Below are positions 43,030-53,400 of a stretch of 64,000 nt of DNA, piece after piece. A program made the translations under genes and the position numbers. This DNA is from Haemaphysalis longicornis (taxonomy: Eukaryota > Arthropoda > Arachnida > Ixodida > Ixodidae). The number at the start of each line of letters is the position of its first letter. Within the stretch, counting starts at the first letter, position 1. Under the pieces are notes generated by a model. That model did not search any database. It was given only the letters and a program-made list of their open reading frames with translations, and was not told the origin of the DNA. Where the stretch lies: positions 124,001 to 188,000 of the forward strand of contig JABSTR010001229.1 in NCBI GenBank assembly GCA_013339765.2. The letters are read 5' to 3'.

Positions 43030-44640
43030 CAAAAATGACTCTGCTTACTTCCATTAGAAACCGAGCAACAATTTTTTAATTTGGGCCGCACGACAAATCA
43101 TCAACTTCTTAGAAACTCACACCCCTATGGGGCTCCTTCGAGTCTTTCAAGAACGAGCTCCTACTCTCATCACTATAATCTTAGGAAGCCAATTTTTAAT
43201 TGTCCACGGCATTCCTCATCGGTCTTTAACTAATCCTCAAACCATAAGGCACAACTTGGACTTTTAACCCAATCTCTGACCTTGACATCGAGACTCAAAC
43301 CAGAACCAATTTTTATTGTCTTCTGAGTCCCCTCATCGAGACCTGGTTTGATGCCTCACAAGCCCTAGGGGCACATTTCTTTAACCCAATTTATGACTCA
43401 CGTAACTATCTCATGACTACAACCACGAAGCAATTTTAACTTGTGGCACGTGATTCCCCTCATCGAGACCTTTATTTTGATACCCCACAAGCCCTAGTAG
43501 CCTCACATTGACTTTTAGCATAATTGATTCGCGTGACCATCTCACGACTATAACCAGGAAGCAATTTTTAATTGTCCAACGCGATTCTCCTCATCGAGGC
43601 CTTTAATTTGATACCTCACAAGACCTAGCGGCATCAAGTTGACTTTTTACCCAATCTATGACTCACGTGACTATCTCATGACTATAACAGGAAGCAATTT
43701 TTGATTTGTCTCACGTGACTCCTCTCATCGAGACCTATAATTTGATGCCTCACAAGCCCTGCGGTGTCACATTCACATTTAACCCAATTTATGACTCACG
43801 TAACTATCTCATGACTACAACCACGAAGCAAATTTTAACTTGTGGCACGTGATTCCCCTCATCGAGACCTTTATTTTGATACCCCACAAGCCCTAGTGGC
43901 CTCACATTGACTTTTAGCATAACTATGACTCGCGTGACCATCTCACGACTATAACCAGGAAGCAATTTTTAATTGTCCAACGCGATTCTCCTCATCGAGG
44001 CCTTTAATTTGATACCTCACAAGACCTAGCGGCATCAAATTGACTTTTACCCAATCTATGACTCACGTGACTATCTCATGACTATACCCAGGAAGCAATT
44101 TCTAATTTGTACCACGTGATTACCCTCATCGAGACCTTTATTTGATACCCCACAAGCCTTAGTTGCCTCCAATTATCATTTAATGTAATCTATGACTCAC
44201 GTGACCATCTCATGACTATAACCAGGAAGCAATTTCTAAATTGTCCCACGCGATTCTCCTCATCGAGACCTTTATTTGATACCTTACAAGCCCTAACGGC
44301 ATCAAGATGACTTTTAACCCAATCTATGACTCACGTGACTATCTCATGGACTCTAACCAGGAAGCAGTTTGTAATTTCTCTCACGTGACTCCCCTCATCG
44401 AGACCTATAATTTGATACCTCACAAGCCCTAGTGGCGTCACATTCACATTTAACCCAATTAGACTCACGTAACTATCTCATGACTACAACCACGAAGCAA
44501 TTTTAACTTGTGGCACGTTGATTCCCCTCATCGAGACCTTTACTTTGATACCCCACAAGCCCTAGTGGCCTCACATTGACTCTTACCGTAACTATGACTC
44601 ACGTGACCATCTCATGACTATAACCAGGAAGCAATTTTAA
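43030..44640 (-). repeat. Right arm, first part: ~134 bp units inverted
   Basis: CCTCACAAGCCCTAGTGGC-like anchors (the reverse of the left-arm anchor) recur at about 43356, 43487, 43614, 43745, 43881, 44014, 44149, 44281, 44418 and 44555. The first 300 bases are strongly decayed. A higher-order pattern is visible: nearly identical ACTACAACCACGAAGCAA variants return only every third to fifth unit. Confidence 0.85.
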
Positions 44641-44849
44641 ATGCAGAGCATTTCTTTAACTCACGATGTTATGCGTCCGTAACTCGGCGTCCGCACCACG
44701 GCAGCTGCGCCCTCTCCCCCACTCCTCCTCGCCCTCAACACGCTTGCAACAACAGGTGCAGCGCGCGCTCCGGCGTTGCAAGCACCGTAGCAACAGCAGG
44801 TGCGGGCGCGTCGTGGCGTGACGGTGGCGGCTAATAGATATTTGCGGCC

Positions 44850-46065
44850 AGGAAGCCACTGACCTCGGATTAAATTTCAGTGCAGAAAAATCAGGAATAA
44901 TGGTTTTCAATGACGCTACCAGTGGCCTACCACCGACGTAGGTCTATCCAGGAAGGCGAATTACCTAGAGTGAAGGAATATAAATATTTGGGAGTGTGGA
45001 TAAACGAAGATAACTACTTAAGCGAAACGCAGCTATAATGAAGCATAGAGCTCTGTGGGGGTATAACAAATATGAAGTAGTAAGAGGAATGTGGAAAGGA
45101 GTAATGGTTCCGGTTCTCACGTTTGCGAATGCTGTACTCTGCTTAAAATCAGACGTTCTATCAGGCCTTGAAGTAAACCAGAGAACGGTAGGACGTTTGG
45201 CCTTAGGCGCGCATGGAAAAACAACTAACGAAGCAGTTCAGGGAGATATGGGCTGGGCGTCGTTTGAAGTTAGAGAAGCTCAGAGTAAAATATGCTTTGA
45301 GATGAGGTTGAGGGCAATGGATCAACGAAGGTGGGCAGCTAAGGTTTTTAGGTACCTATACTTGAAAAGCGTGGACACGCAGTGGTTAAGAAAGACTAGA
45401 AGGCTAACGATGAAATACGGAAAAAACAGTGGGGAATCCAAAACAGCCAAGGTAACCAAAAAAGAGGCAAGGCAGATTGAAACGAATAAATGGAGGGAAA
45501 AAATGGAGGCTAAAACGTCGTTAGAGATGTACAGGGCTGAGAAGATGAACATCAGAAAGGAAAATTTCTACGATAATTCCCAGGGCAGTGCTTTGCTTTT
45601 TGAGGCTAGAGCAGGTTGCCTGCGAACTAAGAGTTTTGTGGGGAAGTATTCACAAAATGATGGGGTATGCGTGGTCTGCGGAAAAAGAAACAGAAACTAT
45701 GCGGCACATAGTGTTAGAATGTGAGGGTATCCATCCAATGCTACATGAAGGGAATATTGGGCTTCCAGAAGCCCTAGGATTTAAGGGTATCAGAGAGGAA
45801 GTTAACTTCAAGGCTGTCGAGGGGACGAAAAGAAGATTAGAATGCTGGTGGACGAAAAACAGAGGGGAATATTGCCTAGGACAGTTACCACCTGTAACAG
45901 GAAAAAAAAAGTATTTCGGGCCTAATAAGCGTTAGTGCCTGCCCTAAGCAGCGCTAGTATTAAACCAAGAGTGGAAAACATGGTTATATTAGTCCTTTTT
46001 GGTAAGATGACATGTCATCACCCCGCTTCAAAGGGGAAACCAATAGGAATCATCATCATCATTAT
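44850..46065 (+). mobile_element. 5'-truncated LINE with (ATC)n tail
   Basis: The fragment begins inside reverse transcriptase and ends in a 3' tail ATCATCATCATCATTAT at about 46046-46065. Several stops and frameshifts show it is dead. It sits inside the composite insertion. Confidence 0.7.
44865..45935 (+). pseudogene. LINE reverse transcriptase C-terminal region with zinc knuckle
   Basis: From 44872 the frame reads GLNFSAEKSGIMVFND, then after breaks VKEYKYLGVWIN. The ORF 45038-45724 reads MKHRALWGYNKYEVVRGMWK, then LTFANAVLC and ..QRTVGRLALGAHG.. This YLGVW..thumb..LTFANAVLC order is the part after the RT active site in I/R1-like arthropod LINEs. CVVCGK and, one frame over, ETMRHIVLEC form the terminal CX2C..HX4C finger. 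The active-site block is missing. Confidence 0.7.
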
Positions 46066-46099
46066 CAGCGCTCTCTCTCTCCGCCTCCTCTCCCTCTAC

Positions 46100-46400
46100 T
46101 GCATTCGTGGGGAATATAAACCCGGGTGTCGGCGCGTCAGCCGCACTCCAGTTCTGCTTCGCTCTCTTCTCGTCGCGGTTGTCGCAGTTGCTAAGCGATG
46201 GAAGCAAGACCTTCAACTAGTACCGCAACGCAATCCAACTTCAGCGTCGCGGCACCAGTTCAAGACATCGTGCCATCGTCATCTTCATCTTCGGGATCAA
46301 CGGCATCGTCGGTGGAAGACAAGGCGGCGGGCTGCCGACGCCTACCACCACCATTACAACACCCATCGCCACCGCCAGGCGCGTAACGCCGCTAATGCTC
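46100..46400 (+). pseudogene. TATA-like promoter segment and short S/P-rich ORF
   Basis: GGGGAATATAAACCCGGG resembles a TATA box. About 90 bases later a good-context ATG (46198, GCGATGG) opens a 62-codon ORF: MEARPSTSTATQSNFSV, a run of Ser, then Pro-rich. One frame over, KTRRRAADAYHHHYNTHRHR and QARNAANAL look like the intended continuation after a shift. Function unknown; it may be the start of a transposon-borne gene. Confidence 0.3.
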
Positions 46401-46440
46401 TGCATTTACTCGTGCCCCTCCCGCGGGGGCATGTCGGGGT

Positions 46441-47310
46441 CCCTTTTTAATTGTCCAACGCGATTCTCCTCATCGAGGCCTTTAATTGATACCTCACAAG
46501 ACCTTGCGGCATCAAGTTGGACTTTTAACCCAATCTATGACTCACGTGACTATCTCATGACTATAAGCAGGAAGCAATTTTAATTTGTCCCACATGACTC
46601 CCCTCATCGAGACCTTTAATTTGATGCCACACAAGCCCTAGTGGCATCACATTGACTTTTAATGTAATCTATGACTCACGTCACTATATGATGACTATAA
46701 CAAGGACCCGATTTTTAATTTGTACTACGTGACTCCCCTCATCGAGACCATTAATTTGATTCCTCACAAGCCCTAGTGGTATCACTGACTTTTAACCCAT
46801 TTTGTGAATCACGTGACTATTATCATGACTATAACTAGGAAGAAATTTTAATATGTCCCACGGGATTCCCTCATCGAGACGTTTAATTTGGTACCTCACA
46901 AGCCGTAGTGACGTCACATTGACTTTTACCCCAATTTGGGAATCACATGACTATCTCATGAGTATAACCAGGAGGCAATTTTGAATTTGTACTAAAGCCA
47001 TAGGGATATATCTTTGACTTTTAACCCAATCTATGACTCACGTGACTATTATCATGACTTTAACCAGGAAGCAATTTTTAATTTTCCCACGGGATTCCTC
47101 TCATCGAGAACTTTGATTTGATACCTCAAAGCCCAAGTGCCATCACATTGACTTTTAACCCAATCTAGGGCTCACGCGACTATCCTTTGACTATAAGCAG
47201 GAAGCAATTTTTTATTTCTCCCACGTGATTCCCCTTTTCGAGACCCTTAATTTGGTACCTCACAAGCCCTGGGTACATCGATTTGACTTTTATCCAAATG
47301 AATGACTAAC
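46441..47310 (-). repeat. Right arm, second part: ~134 bp units inverted
   Basis: About six more units continue the array after the composite insertion, with anchors at about 46490, 46630, 46765, 46902, 47128 and 47262. Divergence rises toward the outer end. Confidence 0.8.
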
Positions 47311-47370
47311 GAATAATGAATTAAGTACATATATGAGGTGATTAATTAAACCGAACGCGTGTCGCCCGAA

Positions 47371-47865
47371 CCCAATTTCTGACAAAAAAAGTGAGTTTTC
47401 ATATGACTAACATCATCACGGTAAGAGAGGTTGCCCCTTTAAACAACACGGAAACACGCGTTCTCCACAGTTACACGCCAGGGCATGTCCCGACCATTTT
47501 TGCGATTTTCTTCCGCGGGTGGCGCTGTTGAACGGCGCCTGCAGCGCCACCTGTCTGTCCCACGTTCGGGCCAGTATTGGGTTTCGAGAGATAGGCATTC
47601 TGGCAGTTTCCTTAACATTTGGAATAAGCGAGCAAGTTAAATGCTATAATTCATACCCATGACACCATCCTCGTATTCAGTATAGTAATTAGGCGAGAGT
47701 GCTGGATAGTCACGTGACTGATTTATTGCGCAGTTCTTAGGTCGTCTGGTTAAACTGGTCACGTAACCTGGTTCATCTAACTTGGATGAAAATACACTGC
47801 GCCCTGATGGTATTGGTTGCCAACTAAATTAATAAGCGCTGTCATGTGTTGTGCACTGCGTGGGT
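47371..47865. other. No gene recognised
   Basis: A short G/C-rich patch at 47515-47575 and an A/T-rich remainder. No domain or exon was recognised. Confidence 0.4.
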
Positions 47866-47968
47866 CCTGGATTATATTGGTTGGCGCCTGGATTATATTG
47901 GTTGGCGCCTGGATTATATTCACTGGCGCTGGGATTATATTCACTGGCGTTTGGATTATATTGAGCAG
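47866..47968. repeat. 21 bp minisatellite, ~4.8 units
   Basis: CCTGGATTATATTGGTTGGC-type units recur every 21 bases (47866, 47887, 47908, 47929, 47950). Because 21 is a multiple of three, the minus strand reads a seven-residue peptide repeat (YNPGANQ, drifting to YNPSASE). This could be a coding repeat of an unrecognised protein, but no exon signals or homology support it. Confidence 0.75.
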
Positions 47969-48059
47969 GAAATCCTGTAGAAGACATATACAAATAAAGC
48001 ACGGGCAGGATAACAATTCGCAAGCAAAGCGATCTGAAATGGAGTAAAACAGGAAGATA

Positions 48060-48960
48060 TGATCTCACCAAAATTATTCACAGCTTGTCTGGAGGGGGCA
48101 TTTAGAAAGCTTGACTAGGAAAACAGAATTAAGAATGAAGAGGTATACTTGAGCCATTTGAGGTTTGCGGACGACGTAGTCTTGCTGAGTGAGACTGCAG
48201 AACATTGCAAACAATGCTTGAGGACTTACAATCAGAAAGCACGGCCGTGGGGCTAAGAATAAATATGAATAAATCTAGAGTAATGAGGAATAAGCATGCC
48301 AAAAACGTCTTCAGCTTGGGAAACGAGCCGCTAGAAGTGAAAGAATGCAACTACCTCGGACAGATGGTTAGCAGCAGAATGGCGAGTTAGACTAGTTGAT
48401 GAAATTGCATTTTGAAACCTTCAGAAAACGCAACACTGAAAAAAACGCGAGACGAAGGAAGGGAACACAGGACGAACACAGAAAGCGCAACACCGCAGTG
48501 TTGCGCTTTCTGAAGGTTTCAAAATGCAGATCGTTAGCGCTGACCCCAACCACGAGAGAGAAATCTGGCGTAAAATAGGTATGTGTTGGGAAGCACTGGG
48601 CAAGCACTCCCAATTAAATAATGAAAAGTAAGCTACCTCTGTTCTGTCATTCAAAAGAAAACTATACAACCAGTGCATACTGTTGGGGATGATCATACGG
48701 AGCTGAAACTTGGTGCCTTACTACAACTAGAAAGCAAACTTAGGTCGGCTCAACAGGCCATGGAATAAATAATGTTAGGAGTAACACTTGGGACAGGAAA
48801 CGAGCTACCTGGATCAGAGAACTAGAGAAGATATCATAGTTCAAATAAAGAAAAAGAAATGGACTCAGGCTGGCCATGTAGTGAGACAAACCGACAACCG
48901 GTGGACGGGGAAGAATTTGAGGAGTGGAAGGGAGGAGGAGGAGATATGTGGCATGGGAAA
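48060..48960 (+). pseudogene. RTE-like LINE reverse transcriptase remnant
   Basis: From 48060 the pieces read MISPKLFTACLEGAFRK, YLSHLRFADDVVLLSET (the FADD catalytic block, 48148-48198), GLRINMNKSRVM and ECNYLGQMVS. After an interruption (48408-48526) the pieces resume with MCWEALGKHS, KLYNQCI, AHRAE-like GAETW sequence and WTQAGHVVR near 48862. This order is that of RTE-type elements in animals. Stops and frameshifts break it throughout. Upstream RT blocks and the endonuclease are missing. Confidence 0.7.
48408..48526. mobile_element. Foldback hairpin insertion inside the LINE
   Basis: CATTTTGAAACCTTCAGAAA begins a ~31 bp arm (to 48438) whose inverted copy ends at 48526 (TTTCTGAAGGTTTCAAAATG). 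Between them is AAAACGCGAGACGAAGG... and GAACACAGAAAGCGCAACAC. The hairpin splits the LINE coding order. Confidence 0.65.
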
Positions 48961-49239
48961 CAGTCGCCTTTCGACGTCATTTCAGCGGAGCAAGCAGATA
49001 CGAGGCCATTTTTTTTTATTTGTTTTCGTCGGTATACGTATGCCAGACCCTCTTCAGGTCCCTTGGTGTCATGCCACCAATTAAGGCATCGGCGATTGCG
49101 CTGCTCTTTTAAATGGACTCGCCTCGAGCATCCTAGTATTAATTTACAATGAACTGAGCCAATAACAAACGTTTGTTTTTTTATGCTTGTTTGGGCATTC
49201 TCTCCAGCTAAGGGAAAAGCGGGAATTGTAGTGTACGTG

Positions 49240-49480
49240 GTATACGTGTGGGCGGACAATGTTGCGGTAGATCAGTCGGTAGATCAGTCGCTAAGGCATC
49301 ATGCTGCTGAGCCCAAGGCCGCAGGTTCAGTCCCCACCACGGTGCCCGTTTTTGTGGTGGTAACAAAAAACGAAAGATCCTTTTCGTCCCGATTTGAGCA
49401 AGCGTGAAAGGACCCGGAGCCCTCTATTACAGCGCGCCTCATAGCCCAGGTGTATGTAAAACCCCCAAACCATAACAGCC
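49240..49480 (+). mobile_element. Decayed tRNA-derived SINE of the 240 bp family
   Basis: GTCGCTAAGGCATCATGCTGCTGAGC and the B box GGTTCAGTCCCC match the head of the copies at 40435 and 18546. GGACCCGGAGCCCTCTATTA then CAGCGCGCCTCAT match the tail. It contains a 12 bp duplication GTAGATCAGTCG (49267-49290). It is clearly older than the other two. Confidence 0.7.
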
Positions 49481-49670
49481 TTGGAACCGTGACTCCTCCT
49501 GTAGAAGAACGAAACAACCCGTAGGGTCGTACAGCGCCCAATTTTCATACAATTTGTTTCGCGGTCGTTCCGATAAAACATGTTACACTCCCTCCCACCC
49601 AATGTACAACAAGGAATAGATTCCCTTCTCAACGGTTCTGAGATTGGCGGTATGCACTTTATGTCTAATA

Positions 49671-51287
49671 CAGTTAAACCTCGATATAACCAAGTCGTAT
49701 ACTTGGGGGCGCAGATTTCGTTAAACCCAGAATTTCGTAAAATCAAGGTTTCGATTTTACAGTTCATTTAACCAGTTATTGAGGTTTCAAAACCTTGCCC
49801 ATCGCCCAGAAACAACTGCAATGTAGTTACCTCTCCACTGAAAGCGAAATTTGTACTAAAACTGGCCGTGAAAATTGCGTGAATTAAGAGTTTCAACACT
49901 TATACAATGGAATTCGGATAGCCGACGGTAGTTCATGTGTCGTAAAAACCGGTGCTTTTTCCGCAATGCCTCATTAAATATGATAACAGACTAGCTTTTC
50001 ACTTTTCTTTTTTTTTTTTTCATTTCGGTCACTACTAAACGCCACTGTTAGTCAATTGAACCCGCGTCCACGCCCCGTGAACTTCACCCCGGCGAGGTGC
50101 TGGTTCGAAGTTACCCCTCTTTTCGTCCGTTCAGGTGTAGGCTTAGGCGCGGCGTTGAGGGGTGCGACGGGCCAACAGCGGAAGGGTGCACTGCTATGAA
50201 ACTTTCCAAAGAATTTTTTCATGTACAAAGAAAGGGCTCTGCAGTATGGGCGCGTGATGCAACCACGACCCCCGAGATAAAGCCATTATTGCGAGTTGAG
50301 CGGAGTACACCGCGGACCGCTTCTGTGTGGAGCAGCGCTTACGTGCTCCCGCTAATGTGGAAAGCTTACATTAAATATCTTCCCGCCAAATTCGATAATG
50401 CAATTAGTTTTATGCCCACTGAGCCCTAAAGAAACCGATTTCTCCGCATCGCAGCTGTCTAATGAACACGGGTGAAACGAAGATGACTACGTTCAGAGAG
50501 AGCAATTTATTGCCACCAGCACTCGATGTTCAAGCCGTAGTGAAGAAGTCCATAAGCAGTGCTTGACGTTTCTTGACCAGTGTCGGCTTAACGTGACGCT
50601 CGTATGCTGAGAGCGCTAACAAGGCTTGCTCTTAAACATTCGCGTGCACCTGTGTGCCTCCCCAGAACGTCGATGGCATCCATCACTTCGGTGGCCGTCG
50701 GTTTCACCGACACACTTCCTCAGAAAAGGAACACTTTTCTTTCCCTTGGAGTGCTCATGCTGCTTACAATGCTCACCTAATGATGCGCGGACAAAATATT
50801 AATGTGGTTATCAGCGAGCACAACCTAGGCAGCAGCACCGTCAGCAAGGACGCGTATAAAAAAAAAGCTTGAAGTAGGCTTCGGCAGCCTAAGCAAAGCT
50901 GGCGTAGGCAACGATGGAGACATCAAAATGGGGGCCGCATTATTAAACGGTCTATGACCGCTAGCGGTTTGAGCAGCTAATTTCACCGCTTTTAATTGTT
51001 GTCAACCGCAGATTTCACCGATTTTCTTTCATTTTAGCCTGTTAAGAGTTAATGCGAGTACTGAATGAAAAATGTAGGCTCTGAGAGGCAAAATAAAACG
51101 TGCCTCGACCGGAATTTCGTTCTTGCTTTTTTGTCGTGACTTCGTTAAATCGGAAGCGCCACACGAAATTACTTCGTAAAATCGAGATAAAAATACATGA
51201 ATTTAGCAAAATTTTGATAGAAAACTTGAAAAAAGTCGTTACATCGCGAATTTCGTTAACGAGGCTCGTTATAGCGAGGTTCAACTG
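49671..51287. mobile_element. pogo-like TIR element with TA target duplication
   Basis: The ends CAGTTAAACCTCGATATAAC and, inverted, CAGTTGAACCTCGCTATAAC match. TA flanks both sides (49669-49670, 51288-51289). Subterminal AATTTCGTTAA/TTCGTTAAC stretches match too. The interior is non-coding (about 1.6 kb), so it is non-autonomous or eroded. Confidence 0.75.
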
Positions 51288-51289
51288 TA

Positions 51290-51640
51290 TATATTACAAT
51301 TACCCCTAGATATGTTTGAGTCGCTTCAGTTTGTTGATCAAAACCGAGTGCATGAATGTTTTGGAAAAAAAGTGGAGCCCGTAAAATACCAGGAGTACTT
51401 CGATATCCTTCGAGAAGTGCTTTATTTCCGATTAAAATGGAAAGCCGTGCATTGCACAGTTCATATGCTACAAAGTTGACGTGACAGCAGCGAAAGCGTA
51501 AAGAATACGCTTTATAGAAATAATTTGATTTATTGATATTATTGCACCAAGAAATAAATTGTACCAGAGGAAAAATCCCTCCGAATTCATCATGATTTAT
51601 GTCGACGAAGAACAACTAATTGCCGAGTCATTCGGAATAT
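51290..51640. other. No gene recognised
   Basis: A/T-rich, with short ORFs only. Confidence 0.4.
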
Positions 51641-51647
51641 AGAAGAT

Positions 51648-51863
51648 CTAGAAGGTGCACCCGCGGACTCGCGGCGGGATGCACAGCGTGGCGGCCTGGT
51701 CGAGAATGTGGAGCTCCCGCCGGTTGCCTCCACTCCCGGAATCGATGTATGTATACGCCACGGTGAACAACGACGGCTCCAAGGCCAGGTTCTTCCTCTG
51801 CTGCGAGGCCCGACCGGTTGCTGCAGGAAAGCACAGTAGCAAGGAAGAAAATATCGCGCACAA
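51648..51863 (-). CDS. Small G/C-rich ORF of unknown nature
   Basis: In an A/T-rich setting 51640-51905 is G/C-rich. The minus frame gives 71 residues opening MCAIFSSLLLCFPAATGRAS, which looks like a signal peptide, then FTVAYTYIDSGSGGNRRELH and ending RVRGCTF. Overlapping frames on both strands are also open, so the frame is uncertain. It could be a secreted peptide, an exon or chance. I do not recognise it. Confidence 0.2.
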   Translation of the reverse strand: MCAIFSSLLLCFPAATGRASQQRKNLALEPSLFTVAYTYIDSGSGGNRRELHILDQAATLCIPPRVRGCTF

Positions 51864-52262
51864 GCTCCGGTGGCAGGTCGTTGACCTGAATTTACATCGG
51901 TTAACCTAATCCCACACCAACAGCGCACGCGCAAAAAACCAAACCACCTTTTGCGCCTTGCCCCTGGATTGAGGTGACCATGTCATTTATTGCAGCACAA
52001 CCTTGGTTGTTGTCAATCAAAATAATTGTCATATTGAGGTCAAGTATAAGACGAGCCCAACTCCACTCCTTTCTCTTAGAGCTATGAATTCTTCCACCTG
52101 AGTTCGTTCTCTGATATGGCATGCTTCTTTCCTAACCCAAAGCATTAATCCTCTCTTCCTTCTCTACATTGCTCGTTGGGCTGCCATAAGCGTTTCTTTG
52201 AGGTGCTTAGTAAGACGCAAAATTTCTGCCCCATTAATCATCAATGGCAGTAGCATTTGTTT

Positions 52263-52420
52263 CCCACCTTTATTTTTTTATTTGTTTATTTTATTTATGA
52301 CATACTGCAGACCCCACAACGGGTCCGAGCAGGAGGGGCAGAATCACTGCAGTGTAACACACTAACATAGGGTGAAATGCAGCAACAGAGGAAAAAGAAA
52401 AATGAAAAATAAACACACAG
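52263..52420 (-). repeat. Antisense retroelement 3' end
   Basis: TTTATTTTTTTATTTGTTTATTTTATTTATGACATACTGCAGACC on the plus strand is, inverted, a CTGCAGTATGTC end with an (AAATAA)n tail. This is a common form of non-LTR element terminus. The body was not resolved. Confidence 0.4.
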
Positions 52421-52639
52421 ACACATCGCTTCAACTTTCCAAATGATCAATTGCATCTACGGCGGCGGATTCCACCCAGATATGGTGCGCGGAAAGAAAG
52501 AAAATTTGAACACGTTTGTCCTGGCACTGTAGGGGGTTAGTGATGCGCTGTGTCGATGCTGTGTACGTCTAGCAGTCAGTGGTTGAATGTACTGATCAGT
52601 GTTAATTCCAAGTTTGTTGGCCTTCAGCTGGTGAAGGCC

Positions 52640-52670
52640 AACATCAGCTGGTGAAGGCCAACACCGGCTT
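52640..52670. repeat. Short tandem repeat with GGCCTTCAGCTGGTGAAGGCC palindrome
   Basis: CAGCTGGTGAAGGCCAACA is present twice in a row and overlaps GGCCTTCAGCTGGTGAAGGC, which is close to a palindrome. Too short to class. Confidence 0.5.
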
Positions 52671-52699
52671 TAGGGTTAGAGGAAGTACCTATTCATTAT

Positions 52700-53400
52700 T
52701 TGAACATGATTGAGGAATGTTCCCAGCCCAGATTATTTTTAAGGGGCATTTGGCTTTCGTGGTTGGGATCATACTTTACAGCACGTCCAATATAGTTATG
52801 TTCATCGCCTTATCAAGTATTTCATTGCCTCTAAAGGTTAGATTTTCTGCGTGTCTCTTTGCTTTCTCCACATTAATCATTAATCCTACTAGACAGCTTT
52901 ATTTGAGCGCTGTCCTAATCGTTTCGTGTAGTTCTAAAATTCACTGAAATTCAGTCAAGTGCAAACCTCGAGCTACTTTATTAAGTTTCACCATTCGCTT
53001 GTATCCCTGACTTTCCCGTTCAAGCTTCCAGAATTCCCGCTCTAGAGGGGCCGTAAACAATTTATCAGGCTCTATGGTTCTAGGATGCTTTCAGTATAGC
53101 AGGCGGTGTCTACAGAACCAAAAGCTTTTTATCTATGAATGTAATGTAAAGGGGCCCATTATACACCGCAGATTTCTCCATTGCCTGATTGAGCGCAGTA
53201 ATGTAATCAATCACTGAAAATCATTTCCAAAATCTAGCGTGTTCTCTCAATAGTTCGAAATCTTCGTTTATGCGGTTATTTATTACCCTGGTAAATAACT
53301 TGTTAACTATGAAAATTACACTGACAGGCCAGTAACTTTTAAGATCACTGACATCTTCCTTCTTGTGGATGACAATTCAATTTTGCTAGCCTTTTTTAGT
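52700..53400 (-). pseudogene. Antisense LINE reverse transcriptase remnant
   Basis: Read on the minus strand from about 53400: IVIHKKEDVSDLKSYWPVS, then VNKLFTRVINNRI, FWK, then VIDYITALNQAMEKS. These are the first RT blocks of non-LTR elements (usual pattern KKGD..D..NYRPIS...K...R.I..R). Near 52860-52900 INVEKAK matches the L.MNV.KTK block after the active site. The intervening FADD region is lost or scrambled. Confidence 0.6.

Larger units (their letters stand above)
44639..46440 (+). mobile_element. Composite insertion in the right arm
   Basis: The array breaks at AAGCAATTTTA and resumes at TTTTTAATTGTCC. Near its ends the insert has the inverted pair AAATGCAGAGCATT (44639) and AATGCTCTGCATTT (46393). 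It contains a LINE fragment and a promoter-like segment. Limits are approximate. Confidence 0.45.
39110..47370. mobile_element. Foldback-like transposon with tandem-repeat inverted arms
   Basis: A left arm of ~134 bp tandem units (plus orientation, about 39150-41140) faces a right arm of the same units in reverse orientation (about 43030-44640 and 46441-47310). Outside the arrays the outer flanks are also inverted and similar: GTTAATTACC..TTAATT..TTAGTCA at 39119-39170 against the reverse complement of about 47290-47370. Long inverted arms built from tandem repeats around a middle domain define Foldback/Galileo-like elements in Drosophila. No transposase was recognised. Confidence 0.55.
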
